Counted from the stretch's first letter, positions 24,236 to 33,251 are shown. The stretch: DNA of 39,273 nt from a virus (IMGVR_UViG_3300027861_001969:1-39273), one strand, 5' to 3'. A program made the numbers and translations. The notes: generated by a model not told the origin, from the letters alone.

Positions 24236-26008
24236 TTATCTTAAATTATTAATCTTATTCATAAGTACCTCAACAAAATCACCTGTATTTAGGTTATCAC
24301 CCATCACTGTTTGTATATTTTGTTTTTTAGAATTAACCATATCATAAATCACAGATTCTATTGTATTTTCAAATAATGGGTAATAAACTGAGACTGAATT
24401 TTTTTGACCGTACCTGTAAGCTCGGTCTTCGGCTTGTTCCATATCTCCGGGTACGAAAGAAATGTCATTAAATATAACCGCTTCTGCGGATGTTAAAGTT
24501 ATACCTACACCAGCAGCCTTTGTATTACCAACGAAAACCCTAATCTTATCATTCTCTTGAAAGTCATCAACCGATTTTTGACGAGAGGGTTTGGTAGACG
24601 AACCATCTAATTTAACCGCTTTTTTCTTAAAATGTTCCGTTATTTTATTTAAAGAATCGGTAAAGTTAGTGAAAATAATAACTTTTTTACCTTGTTCTAT
24701 TATATTTTCAGCTAATTCGATTGTGTTTTTCACTTTCTCATCAGCAATTACCTGTCTAACTTTCATTAACTTACTAAATTGTACTGTTAATGATTTTCTT
24801 TCTTCTTGATTTCTATCGTACCATTCGTAGTATTCCCCCATTAACGCTTCGTACATTTTAGATTTTAACCTCATATATACAGGACTAATAATTTTATCCG
24901 GTAAATCTAATACATCTGTTTTTAATCTTCTTAACACCTGTCTAGATGTTCTATCTCTAAGTTCTTCTAAATTTGAAGCCCCTGAAACATTCCATATTTT
25001 TCTTTTACCCGCAGTAAACTGATAACCTTGACAATATCTTATTGCATAAGCCATCCAATTTTGAGAAACGGGAGATTCAATCAAACTTAATAAGTTAAAG
25101 TAATTCATAGGTCTATTTGTCATAGGAGTACCTGTTAATAACCAAAGATATTTTGGTGATTTACAAAAACTATTAACCAATTTAGTTCGTTTAGCCTGAC
25201 CATTACTAACATAGTGAGCTTCATCTAAAATTATTAAATCAAATTCTCCTTTGGTGATTAAAGAAGTATCTTTATTCTTTATATCATAGAAATTTTTTAA
25301 TATGTCGTAGTTAACTATCACAAAATCATCTTCCGTTGAAAACTTTTTACCTTCAGCGATATAGATACTTCTGTCGGTATAATTTTCAATCTCTCTTTGC
25401 CAATTCAACTTTAAAGATGCGGGACAAATAATTAATATTTTTTTAACACCTGTTTCTAATGCCGCTATAATGGTTGCAGTGGTTTTACCTAACCCCATAT
25501 CATCAGCTAAAATAAATCTTTTAGACCCAACTAATTTTTCAATTGCTTCTATTTGATGGTTAAGTGGTGGTCTGTGAGAATATTTATTGTAATCAATATT
25601 AACTTCCTCAATAGTATGTGTTTTTAGTAACGCCCCTTTAGGCATCCACATATCTTTTAGTTTGTCTTTTTCATTATATTTAGCCCAAATATGATAAGAT
25701 TTATCTTTCTCAACTAATAACTTTTCAACCCATATTCGTTTAGGTATTTCAATCATTCCATTTTCGTCGGCAATTTTTTTAGAAAAATAAGGGTCCATAT
25801 CAACCCACCGTCTACCAATTTTAGGGACAACTTTATGATATTTAATTATATAGTCAGATTGACTTCGGGTTGGTAAAAATCTAGAATTGGTGGATTGTTT
25901 ATCCTGTAAATACATAATATAGTTGTTGGCACCTGAATATGACTCTAATATAGTTAGAGCATCTCTTTCTATGAGCTTATTTACCTTTATGGGGTCGTTA
26001 TTTTCCAA
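24236..26008 (-). CDS. SNF2-family DNA helicase/translocase
   Basis: This 590-residue superfamily 2 ATPase has a Q-like LNHQ at 149-152, Walker A DDMGLGKTT at 169-177, motif Ia IICPASLKLNWQ, motif II LDEAH at 261-265, motif III LLTGTPMTNRP, motif V GVGITLTSAEAVIF and motif VI QAEDRAYRYGQ. The order and the RAYRYGQ motif are typical of SMARCAL1/HepA-like SNF2 proteins, which remodel replication forks and anneal DNA. It may act where T4 uses UvsW. The chosen start is TTG at 26008; the first internal ATG (residue 32) would not remove the core. It is divergent from the gp14-like gene with 48 bases between. Confidence 0.93.
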   Translation of the reverse strand: MENNDPIKVNKLIERDALTILESYSGANNYIMYLQDKQSTNSRFLPTRSQSDYIIKYHKVVPKIGRRWVDMDPYFSKKIADENGMIEIPKRIWVEKLLVEKDKSYHIWAKYNEKDKLKDMWMPKGALLKTHTIEEVNIDYNKYSHRPPLNHQIEAIEKLVGSKRFILADDMGLGKTTATIIAALETGVKKILIICPASLKLNWQREIENYTDRSIYIAEGKKFSTEDDFVIVNYDILKNFYDIKNKDTSLITKGEFDLIILDEAHYVSNGQAKRTKLVNSFCKSPKYLWLLTGTPMTNRPMNYFNLLSLIESPVSQNWMAYAIRYCQGYQFTAGKRKIWNVSGASNLEELRDRTSRQVLRRLKTDVLDLPDKIISPVYMRLKSKMYEALMGEYYEWYDRNQEERKSLTVQFSKLMKVRQVIADEKVKNTIELAENIIEQGKKVIIFTNFTDSLNKITEHFKKKAVKLDGSSTKPSRQKSVDDFQENDKIRVFVGNTKAAGVGITLTSAEAVIFNDISFVPGDMEQAEDRAYRYGQKNSVSVYYPLFENTIESVIYDMVNSKKQNIQTVMGDNLNTGDFVEVLMNKINNLR

Positions 26009-26056
26009 TATACGTATTTTATTAGAATAATAACATATAAACTAATATTTATCAAT

Positions 26057-26572
26057 ATGAAAGAGAATAAAGTACCAATTACTAGAATAGGAAGATTTTT
26101 CGGGTCGGAAGATTATAACTTAGAAATTGAAATGGGTTCTGAATGGTTAAGCGGTGACATGAATTTTACGTTAGTTGTTTATCAAGTTGATAAAACAAAG
26201 ACTAAAACAGATGATGTATATGGTGAAGCTTTAACCGACGGTATTAAATTTAAACCCCCTGTTGAGGTCAATGCTTATGTTCAAATTTTAGCCCCCGAAA
26301 ATAAAAATTTGGGTACGTCCAAGATAAATCAAATGGAACCCGGAAATTTAAGGTTTTCAGTATATCAAAAACAATTAGAAGATTTGAGTATTGAGATAAA
26401 TTATGGTGATTATATTGGTTATTATGAAAGTGAGACTAAAGTTAGATATTATGTCGTAAATAATGATGGTAGAGTAAACTCGGACAATAAACATACATAT
26501 GGAGGATATAGACCTTTTTATAAAACTTATATAGCATCACCTGTTAGTAACGACGAATTTAGAGGATTATGA
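26057..26572 (+). CDS. Neck protein, possibly T4 gp14-like
   Basis: This 171-residue protein contains VYGEALTDGIKFKPPVEVNA followed later by NLRFSVYQKQLEDL, EINYGDYIGYYESETKVRYYVV and TYGGYRPFYKTYI. The order (YGE...K...AYV, then beta strand, then GD(Y/L)I-Y and a final strand) parallels T4 gp14 (FGEDLKNKF, VTLSIN, EGDLIYFP), though it is shorter. It is followed by a gp15-like gene and the sheath, as in T4. It probably takes part in head-tail joining. Its TGA overlaps the next start. TATTTATC lies four bases upstream of the ATG. Confidence 0.55.
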   Translation: MKENKVPITRIGRFFGSEDYNLEIEMGSEWLSGDMNFTLVVYQVDKTKTKTDDVYGEALTDGIKFKPPVEVNAYVQILAPENKNLGTSKINQMEPGNLRFSVYQKQLEDLSIEINYGDYIGYYESETKVRYYVVNNDGRVNSDNKHTYGGYRPFYKTYIASPVSNDEFRGL

Positions 26573-26970
26573 AAATATTAATTAAGGAAAATAAAATATA
26601 TGATATAATATATAATTTTATTGATAGTGAAATAGACTTTGAAAATTTAAATTGGTCATCGCCCTATTTTTATGACCACGAAACAACTGAAGAGGGTGAA
26701 GAAGATGGTATTATAGAATACTATTACGGTGACTATGATTCAGAAATTGGTGAATTTTTATTCGACTATTTTTCACCTGAATATTATGATGATAGTCCGG
26801 GAGGTAAGCCGTTCAAAGAAAAATCACCAATATTAGAAATAAGAGATGAGAATTTCCACAGTGCTTTATTAAATCTTTTTGGAGATGATTTATGGAGAAA
26901 ACCATTAAAAGAATGGTTCGAAGATAAATTTAATTTACCCGTAAACACCATAACTCACCATTATCAATAA
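26569..26970 (+). CDS. Acidic protein of unknown function
   Basis: A 133-residue, strongly acidic protein (TTEEGEEDGIIEYYYGDYDSE near 45-65) overlapping the gp14-like gene by four bases. The N-terminus MKILIKENKI resembles MKLILTEKQ of the next protein, suggesting a shared short N-terminal motif. No domain recognised. Cotranscribed with neck genes, so a late function is likely but unproven. Confidence 0.55.
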   Translation: MKILIKENKIYDIIYNFIDSEIDFENLNWSSPYFYDHETTEEGEEDGIIEYYYGDYDSEIGEFLFDYFSPEYYDDSPGGKPFKEKSPILEIRDENFHSALLNLFGDDLWRKPLKEWFEDKFNLPVNTITHHYQ

Positions 26971-26977
26971 ATAAATT

Positions 26978-27520
26978 ATGAAACTAATATTAACTGAAAA
27001 ACAACATAAAATGTTTAACGAGATGATAACTAAAGATGAGGTTATCTGTGATAAGTGTGATTGGTCGTGGGAATTATCTGATGGGGGACATGACCCCTAT
27101 GTTTGTCATAAGTGTGGTTATGATAATGAAAATTTAGATTTCACGGGTCTTAAAGTTATGGTTTATTATAATTTACATAAAAAAACATTTTCAATACAAC
27201 ATAAAGGTTTGGTTATTGCTCACGCTGATTATGTTAAGTTAAATGATGTTGAATTTAGAGTTAGAAAAACGGGTAAAAATAAAGTTAGGGATGAAAAACG
27301 TAAAAATGTACACGCATTTGTTGTCGGTAAATTAATGGATTTCTGTAAATATCCTTGTGATAATATACCTGAAGAAAAAAATGGTAACGTAATAACTTAT
27401 GACCCTTACATTTATGATTCTTTCGTTAAAAAAGAAAATGGTGAACCTATTTATAAAGCAACTGAAGTTGAAATGATTAATAATAGAAATAAAATTTTCA
27501 TTATAAAAGAAACCTTTTAA
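26978..27520 (+). CDS. Zinc-ribbon protein of unknown function
   Basis: A 180-residue protein with N-terminal MKLILTEKQ and a CxxC...CxxC zinc ribbon (Cys24, Cys27, Cys43, Cys46: CDKCDWSW then YVCHKCGYDN). After it comes a beta-rich domain with KTFSIQHKGLVIAHADYVKL and NDVEFRVRKTGKNKVRDEKR. This ribbon type recurs in large-phage proteins with varied partners. The remainder (about 55-180) is not recognised. It sits in the neck/tail operon, seven bases after the acidic gene and three before the gp15-like gene. Confidence 0.65.
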   Translation: MKLILTEKQHKMFNEMITKDEVICDKCDWSWELSDGGHDPYVCHKCGYDNENLDFTGLKVMVYYNLHKKTFSIQHKGLVIAHADYVKLNDVEFRVRKTGKNKVRDEKRKNVHAFVVGKLMDFCKYPCDNIPEEKNGNVITYDPYIYDSFVKKENGEPIYKATEVEMINNRNKIFIIKETF

Positions 27521-27523
27521 AAT

Positions 27524-28564
27524 ATGCCCTTACCTAAAAAAATAAAAAAAGATATTCCTTTAACATTTCCAAAAACACTTATTTCAAGAAGAGAAGAATT
27601 GTTAGAGAAAATTAATAAAGATGGAACGTATCTTCCTAAGTCTTTGCTTCACGCCGATTTAGATAAAGGGTTTTTAGAGTTTGTCAATGAAGATTTAAAA
27701 ACGGTTGTATCCGGTAAATTAGTTCCAACTATTGATATAATCATAACAACACAAAATTGGTCTCAATTTACTGAAACTTGGAATTTTGAAGATTTAGACA
27801 AAAATGTATCCCCACCTTTTATTACTACAGTTAGAACACCTGAAGTTAAATATGGTACAAATCCCTCTTTAATTTATAACATACCTAACCGTAAACAATA
27901 CTACTATGCTCAGGTCCCTACTTGGGATGGTGAAAGAAACGGTATGGATATTTATAAAATTCCTCAACCGGTACCTGTGGATATAACTTACTCAGTTAAG
28001 ATAGTTTGTAATAGAATGAGAGAATTAAATAAACTTAATCAAGTAGTTTTACAAAAGTTCTCATCAAGACAAGCATATAGAAATATAAAAGGACATTATA
28101 TTCCTATTGTAATGGATTCTATTTCAGATGAGTCGGTCATGGAGGTTGAAAAGAGAAAGTATTATATTCAAAATTATACATTCATAATGTTAGGTTTTTT
28201 AATCGACGAAGAAGAATTTGAAGTTAGTCCTGCGATTTCGAGAGTCCTTAATGTTATTGAAGCGGATACTCAAGTACAAAGAAAAAACAGAAAACCAAAT
28301 ATTGGTGATGAAGATACTACTGAATTAAAAGTTTCTTTCGTTTCAGGTAATAATACTATTAGCGAAACTTTCTTTTATACCACAAATCTATTACTGTTGA
28401 ACTCTCAAAATATTGATACCTTTGAGGTCTATATAAATGACGACTTTTACGGTACTGATGTTCAAGAGTTATATATAAATAATGGTGATAGAGTTAAGAT
28501 ACTTGTGGTTAAAATTGACGAAAGTAAGGAAAGTTTAATTATTTTTAAAAATAATATTATTTAA
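27524..28564 (+). CDS. Tail completion/sheath stabiliser, possibly T4 gp15-like
   Basis: This 346-residue protein contains KLVPTIDIIITTQNW, then VPVDITYSVKIVCNRMRELN, KFSSRQAYRNIKGHYIPIVM and a final block YIQNYTFIMLGFLIDEEEFE. The order of a 'linear two-state' beta pair, the VD(L/I)xYxV strand followed by a helix, and the Y-T-hydrophobic-GYL/GFL strand is that of T4 gp15, which caps the tail and joins it to the neck. Position just before the sheath supports this. It is longer than T4 gp15 (272 residues), with an added beta-rich C-terminus after residue about 255. Confidence 0.6.
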   Translation: MPLPKKIKKDIPLTFPKTLISRREELLEKINKDGTYLPKSLLHADLDKGFLEFVNEDLKTVVSGKLVPTIDIIITTQNWSQFTETWNFEDLDKNVSPPFITTVRTPEVKYGTNPSLIYNIPNRKQYYYAQVPTWDGERNGMDIYKIPQPVPVDITYSVKIVCNRMRELNKLNQVVLQKFSSRQAYRNIKGHYIPIVMDSISDESVMEVEKRKYYIQNYTFIMLGFLIDEEEFEVSPAISRVLNVIEADTQVQRKNRKPNIGDEDTTELKVSFVSGNNTISETFFYTTNLLLLNSQNIDTFEVYINDDFYGTDVQELYINNGDRVKILVVKIDESKESLIIFKNNII

Positions 28565-28570
28565 GAATAG

Positions 28571-28813
28571 TTAATATTCTTCACCATAAACGTCTTTCTT
28601 TGTCGCACATTTATCCATTATCATTTTCTCTATAAATTTGTACATAGTTAACCCATTCTTATCACAGTAAGACTTTAGGGTTGAATGTACCTCTTTAGAT
28701 ATCTTTAGATTCTTTATTTTACTATTATTAGACATAGGCAGAAAAAAGGTAGAAAAAAGTATACCTTTTTCATAAATACTTGCTTTAACTAAAAGAACTT
28801 TGTTTTTTTTCAT
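28571..28813 (-). CDS. Ribbon-helix-helix DNA-binding protein, antisense in the tail operon
   Basis: Residues 27-70 (MSNNSKIKNLKISKEVHST, then LKSYCDKNGLTMYKFIEKMI) match the Arc/MetJ ribbon-helix-helix pattern: one beta strand, two helices and a G-hydrophobic turn. The true start may be the internal ATG at 28735 (54 residues), usual for the fold; the longer 80-residue start has an AT-rich leader shared with the sheath promoter region. It probably represses a phage promoter, perhaps one in the 28814-28855 gap. It lies opposite to all surrounding genes. Confidence 0.65.
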   Translation of the reverse strand: MKKNKVLLVKASIYEKGILFSTFFLPMSNNSKIKNLKISKEVHSTLKSYCDKNGLTMYKFIEKMIMDKCATKKDVYGEEY

Positions 28814-28815
28814 AA

Positions 28816-28831
28816 TATTTATCTATAAATA
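28816..28831 (+). promoter_or_regulatory. Late promoter candidate for the sheath gene
   Basis: TATTTATC immediately followed by TATAAATA, an exact copy of the T4 late-promoter -10 element in the sheath gene orientation, 24 bases before the ATG at 28856. Confidence 0.6.
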
Positions 28832-28855
28832 AATAAAACAATAAATTAAAAACAA

Positions 28856-31800
28856 ATGGCATCAAATCAAAAAGTATTCGTATCACCGGGTGTATTTACG
28901 TCTGAAGTTGACTTAAGTTTCGTAGCACAGAGTGTGGGTGTAACCACATTAGGTCTTGTTGGTGAAACTATAAAAGGTCCAGCTTTTGAACCAATTTTTA
29001 TACGCAATTTTGACGAATTTACAACTTATTTTGGGGGAGCTTCTCCTGAAAAATTCATAAACACGCAAATACCGAAGTATGAAGCTTCGTATATTGCTAG
29101 AGCGTATCTACAACAATCTAATCAATTATTCGTAACAAGAGTTTTAGGTTTATCAGGATATGACGCGGGTCCATCTTGGACAATAACAACTAAAGGTAAC
29201 GTGGACCCATCCACTGTCGATTTCTTTTGTGAGAGTGCAACAACTGTAGATTGTGTGACAGAATGTGTCGACTACAAAACTATTGACTTCGCAGTAGATT
29301 TTTCAGGGTGTACTAATAATTTGAGTTCCGTCTCATTTACAACACCAAGTCAGATACCTGATGTAATTGCAGACAAATTAAATACTCCATATGAATTGTT
29401 TGACGGAAGTACGTCAACATTAGATAATAATATGAAGTCTCAAATTTTCTCAATAATTAATAATCCTTCTTCGGAGAATACTAATATTAATTATTATGGT
29501 GCAATACCGGGAAAAACATATGACGATTTTAAAACTGTATTTACGGGTGAAACAAATGTATTTGGGGTAGATAATGTGAGTTCAACAGAAATTGATTACT
29601 CAGCACCACAAAATGATTCTTGGTACTATGGTTTATTCGATAATAATGGTAACGCTTCTTATAGTGGTTACTCTTATTGGTCAATCGTTACAGGATTAAC
29701 ACTTAATCCGGTTACGACAACAACAACTATAAATTCAACAACTACCACGACAACTACCGACCCTTGTGTTACACCGGTACCTACATCGACAACAACTACG
29801 ACTACGGCTGTTCCGGTAAATTGTTACACAGGAACATTAATTGGTAGGATATATGTTTATTCAGGTACGGCTTACACCGATTATGATGATTTAGTTATAG
29901 CGACTTTACGTTCAAGAGGTTTGGCGACTTATTCTACTGACGATGGTGCGGTTTATGAAGTTTCAGGATTAACAGATGTTAGTTTAGAATGTACCGGAAC
30001 ATATTCAGGTGTCACTAAAAACCCTTACGCAGCATTTGGTGTTAATATTACAAATAAAGATAATAAAAAATATTTCTTTGAAACATCATTTCAGAATTCA
30101 GACCCTAAGTACCTAAGTAAAGTATTTGGTTCATCTAATTTCGCAAAAACAAGGGCTAATGTACCTTTATTTGTGGAGGAGAAATTCCAAACATTATTAA
30201 ATTATGGTTGGAGAAGTGGATTTATTAGAGGACTTAATTGTGAGTTAAATGCTTTACCTGACGCAAGACAAGGTTCAGACCCAACATCGATAGGTTTCTA
30301 TTTAGAACAATATCAATCAGCTGAATCACCGTGGGTAGTGTCAGAGTTGAGAGGTTCTGAAGTTTTCGACTTATTTAAGTTTACAACTATTTCAGATGGT
30401 AATTCATCAAATACCGAAGTTAAATTATCGGTAACTAATATTTCGTTTAATAATGGAACATTTGATTTATTAGTAAGAGATTTCTTTGATACTGACGCAA
30501 ATCCGGTTGTATTGGAGAAATTCACAAATTGTTCTATGGACCCAAACCAAAATAGTTATGTGGCTCAAAAGGTAGGAACAGTTGATGGTGAATACTCATT
30601 GAATTCAAAATATGTTATGTTAACCATGAATGAAAACGCACCGATTGATTCACTACCTTGTGGATTCCAAGGGTATGATTTCAGAGAATATGCAGGTTCA
30701 AGACCTCCATTCCCAATATATAAAACAAAATATGATTTCCCTGGTGAAGTTATTTATAACCCACCTTTCGGTTTGGCATCAGGTGATGATGATATAATCA
30801 GAAGTGGTGGTGATAATGTTAGAAGAACTTATTTAGGTATTTCTAACACTATCGGAATAGATACTGAGTTTTTCAATTATAAAGGTAAACAATTACCTTT
30901 AGATATTTGTACAAATACGACAGGTAATGAATGGGCATATAAAACTAAAGGTTTCCACATGGATATTAACGCAAGTGCTATCACAATATCGGACTTTTAT
31001 GCGACGAGTGGTACAACAGCGTTCTATACAGGTGACGCACCTTTTGTGAATGACCCTCAAAGTGAGGATAACCCTTACTATAGATTATTTGCACGTAAGT
31101 TTACTTTATTAGTTGCTGGTGGATTCGATGGATGGGACATCTATAGAGAAACTAGAACAAATAGTGATAGGTTCGTGTTAGGTAGGTCAGGATACTTGAA
31201 AGGTTCTTGTTCATCCATAAAATACCCAACGGCATCGGGATGGGGAGCATTTAAACAGATAACTGTAGGTGATAATACACAAGGTTACGGTAATACTGAT
31301 TATTACGCTTACTTATTAGGTCAAAGAACTTTTGAAAATCCTGAAGCTGTAAATATAAATATATTCGCAACACCGGGTATTGATTATCTTAATAATTCTG
31401 ACTTAGTAGAACAGAGTATAGATATGATAGAAAACGATAGAGCGGATTCAATTTATATCGCAACGACACCTGATTATAATCTATTTACACCAACAACGGG
31501 TATTCAATCAGATATTATTTACCCTCAAGAGGCTGTAGATAATTTAGATGATACAGGTATAGATTCTAATTATACGGCAACTTACTACCCATGGGTATTA
31601 ACTAGAGATAGTGTGAATAACACTCAAATCTATTTACCACCAACGGCTGAAGTTGTTAAGAATTTAGCTCTAACCGATAATATTGCATTCCCTTGGTTCG
31701 CTGCGGCGGGTTACACAAGAGGTATAGTTAACGCAATTAAAGCGAGAAAGAAACTAACTCAAGAAGATAGAGATGTACTTTATCAAGGTAGAATTAATCC

Positions 31801-32185
31801 GATAGCAACATTCTCCGATGTGGGAACAGTTATTTGGGGTAATAAAACCTTACAAATTAGAGAAAGTGCTTTGGATAGAATTAACGTTAGAAGATTGTTG
31901 TTACAAGCACGTAAGTTGATATCGGCGGTTTCTGTTAGACTATTATTCGAACAGAACGATGATAAAGTAAGACAAGATTTCTTAGATGCTGTTAATCCTA
32001 TCTTAGATGCTATTAGAAGAGATAGAGGTATATACGACTTTAGAGTAACTGTCTCATCTGACGCATCTGACTTGGATAGAAATCAAATGACAGGTAGTAT
32101 TTATATCAAACCTACTAAGTCATTAGAATTCATTGACATAACGTTCTATATAACACCTGCGGGAGCATCGTTCGAGAACATTTAA
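28856..32185 (+). CDS. 18: Tail sheath protein (T4 gp18-type) with Thr-rich insertion
   Basis: This 1109-residue contractile sheath subunit starts with KVFVSPGVFTSEVDLSFVAQ and VGVTTLGLVGETIKGPAFEP, the hallmark N-terminus of T4-type sheaths. The C-terminal core includes YPWVLTRDSVNN, PWFAAAGYTRG, DVLYQGRINPIATFSDVG, VWGNKTLQIRE-like IWGNKTLQIRE, LDRINVRRLLLQARKLIS and a final GSIYIKPTKSLEFIDITFYI. It is far longer than T4 gp18 (659). At about 288-322, two poly-Thr runs separated by DPCVTPVPTS flank an inserted domain (NCYTGTLIGRIYVYSG onward), probably exposed on the tail surface. The Thr runs are possible O-glycosylation sites. A late promoter candidate precedes it and a strong terminator follows. 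Confidence 0.95.
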   Translation: MASNQKVFVSPGVFTSEVDLSFVAQSVGVTTLGLVGETIKGPAFEPIFIRNFDEFTTYFGGASPEKFINTQIPKYEASYIARAYLQQSNQLFVTRVLGLSGYDAGPSWTITTKGNVDPSTVDFFCESATTVDCVTECVDYKTIDFAVDFSGCTNNLSSVSFTTPSQIPDVIADKLNTPYELFDGSTSTLDNNMKSQIFSIINNPSSENTNINYYGAIPGKTYDDFKTVFTGETNVFGVDNVSSTEIDYSAPQNDSWYYGLFDNNGNASYSGYSYWSIVTGLTLNPVTTTTTINSTTTTTTTDPCVTPVPTSTTTTTTAVPVNCYTGTLIGRIYVYSGTAYTDYDDLVIATLRSRGLATYSTDDGAVYEVSGLTDVSLECTGTYSGVTKNPYAAFGVNITNKDNKKYFFETSFQNSDPKYLSKVFGSSNFAKTRANVPLFVEEKFQTLLNYGWRSGFIRGLNCELNALPDARQGSDPTSIGFYLEQYQSAESPWVVSELRGSEVFDLFKFTTISDGNSSNTEVKLSVTNISFNNGTFDLLVRDFFDTDANPVVLEKFTNCSMDPNQNSYVAQKVGTVDGEYSLNSKYVMLTMNENAPIDSLPCGFQGYDFREYAGSRPPFPIYKTKYDFPGEVIYNPPFGLASGDDDIIRSGGDNVRRTYLGISNTIGIDTEFFNYKGKQLPLDICTNTTGNEWAYKTKGFHMDINASAITISDFYATSGTTAFYTGDAPFVNDPQSEDNPYYRLFARKFTLLVAGGFDGWDIYRETRTNSDRFVLGRSGYLKGSCSSIKYPTASGWGAFKQITVGDNTQGYGNTDYYAYLLGQRTFENPEAVNINIFATPGIDYLNNSDLVEQSIDMIENDRADSIYIATTPDYNLFTPTTGIQSDIIYPQEAVDNLDDTGIDSNYTATYYPWVLTRDSVNNTQIYLPPTAEVVKNLALTDNIAFPWFAAAGYTRGIVNAIKARKKLTQEDRDVLYQGRINPIATFSDVGTVIWGNKTLQIRESALDRINVRRLLLQARKLISAVSVRLLFEQNDDKVRQDFLDAVNPILDAIRRDRGIYDFRVTVSSDASDLDRNQMTGSIYIKPTKSLEFIDITFYITPAGASFENI

Positions 32186-32196
32186 TAATTAATACT

Positions 32197-32227
32197 AAAG
32201 GTGGGGTTTTAAATAACTCCACCTTTT
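32197..32227 (+). terminator. Intrinsic terminator after the sheath gene
   Basis: AAAGGTGGGGTT pairs with AACTCCACCTTT (one G-U pair) around a 6-base loop, followed by TTTTATTTAT. It begins 12 bases after the sheath stop. The 3' end merges with the next TATTTATA element. Confidence 0.85.
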
Positions 32228-32234
32228 ATTTATA
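32227..32234 (+). promoter_or_regulatory. TATTTATA element before the HAD gene
   Basis: TATTTATATAAT lies directly after the sheath terminator and four bases before the ATG at 32239, giving the HAD gene its own candidate late promoter. Confidence 0.4.
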
Positions 32235-32238
32235 TAAT

Positions 32239-33054
32239 ATGAAAACAAATAAAAACATTTTAGAAGGTATTGACGAAGAAGGAACTCCGGATATGAAGTA
32301 TTATGCTTTTGATTGGGACGATAATATTATGAATATGCCGACAAAAATTATATTAAAAGACGACGAAGGTAATGAAGTGGGTATGTCCACTGAAGATTTT
32401 GCCGAATATAGGACTTTAATAGGTAAAGAAGATTTCGACTATGAAGGTCATAAAATTGTTGGTTTTGGTGATGACCCGTTTAGAAATTTCGGAGTTAAAG
32501 GTGATAAAAAATTTATAATTGACTCTATGTTAGCGTCTGTAGGTCCGGCTTGGCCTGATTTTGTAGAAGCAATTAACAATGGCTCAATTTTTTCCATTAT
32601 AACTGCGAGAGGTCATACCCCATCAATTTTAAAAGAAGCTTGTTATAATTTAATTGTTTCTAATCACAATGGTATAGATTCAAGTGAATTGGTAAAAAAC
32701 TTGGAAAAATTTAGAGATATTAGCGGACAAGAGAAGATTTCTAAGAAAGATATGATAAGGGAGTACTTAGACTTGTGTCGTTTTCATCCTGTAAGTTATG
32801 GAGAAGGTTCGGCAACTGACCCTGAAGAAGGTAAAGTTAAGGCTTTACGTAAATTCATTGAACATATTAAATTAATCTCTAAAGAAATTAAAAAAAGAGC
32901 TTTTCTTAAAAACAAAGTTTCAAACAATTTTACTCCGACAGTTGGTTTCTCGGATGATGACATACGTAATGTTGAGGTCATAAAAGATAGGTTTAAAGAC
33001 GAACCTATGGTAAAAACATATTCAACTGCAGGTGGAATTAAAAAACCTTATTAA
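32239..33054 (+). CDS. HAD-superfamily phosphatase/hydrolase
   Basis: This 271-residue protein carries HAD motifs: motif I YAFDWDDNI (nucleophile Asp25, acid Asp27), motif II SIITARGHTP near 118-127, a motif III Lys possibly in the helix around 195, and motif IV VGFSDDDIRNVEVI near 235-248 with the acidic pair. HAD enzymes hydrolyse phosphate esters, here on an unknown substrate. It lies between sheath and tube genes and has its own TATTTATA element after a terminator. The N-terminal 15 residues are charged. Polynucleotide phosphatase, sugar phosphatase or a structural role are all open. Confidence 0.78.
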   Translation: MKTNKNILEGIDEEGTPDMKYYAFDWDDNIMNMPTKIILKDDEGNEVGMSTEDFAEYRTLIGKEDFDYEGHKIVGFGDDPFRNFGVKGDKKFIIDSMLASVGPAWPDFVEAINNGSIFSIITARGHTPSILKEACYNLIVSNHNGIDSSELVKNLEKFRDISGQEKISKKDMIREYLDLCRFHPVSYGEGSATDPEEGKVKALRKFIEHIKLISKEIKKRAFLKNKVSNNFTPTVGFSDDDIRNVEVIKDRFKDEPMVKTYSTAGGIKKPY

Positions 33055-33095
33055 ATATTTTTTAACAGTATGTAATATATTACTAGTTAATTATA

Positions 33096-33107
33096 TATTT
33101 ATAAATA
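33096..33107 (+). promoter_or_regulatory. Palindromic TATTTATAAATA, late promoter candidate
   Basis: TATTTATAAATA contains exact TATAAATA (33100-33107) in tube-gene orientation and TATTTATA overlapping it. It would leave a leader of about 140 bases before the tube gene. The whole 33055-33251 gap is extremely AT-rich and has no gene. Confidence 0.5.
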
Positions 33108-33199
33108 AGAAAAATAAATTTAAGTATTAGTTATTATAGTTCTAGTTAGAGAATATTTTAAAAAAAAATAAAGTAAATAGAAAAATTTCAAATAACTTA

Positions 33200-33207
33200 T
33201 ATTTATA
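33200..33207 (+). promoter_or_regulatory. TATTTATA element before the tail tube gene
   Basis: TATTTATATAAG lies 44 bases before the tube ATG, the longest spacing of any such element here. The leader that follows is rich in A, like those of other genes in the window. Confidence 0.4.
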
Positions 33208-33251
33208 TAAGAAATTAAAAGATAAACAAAAATATTAAATAGAAAAAACAA

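Noticed and set aside
28563-28581. Hairpin AAGAATA/TATTCTT between the gp15-like and ribbon-helix-helix genes as terminator
   Set aside because: Only seven AT-rich pairs and no T run on either side.
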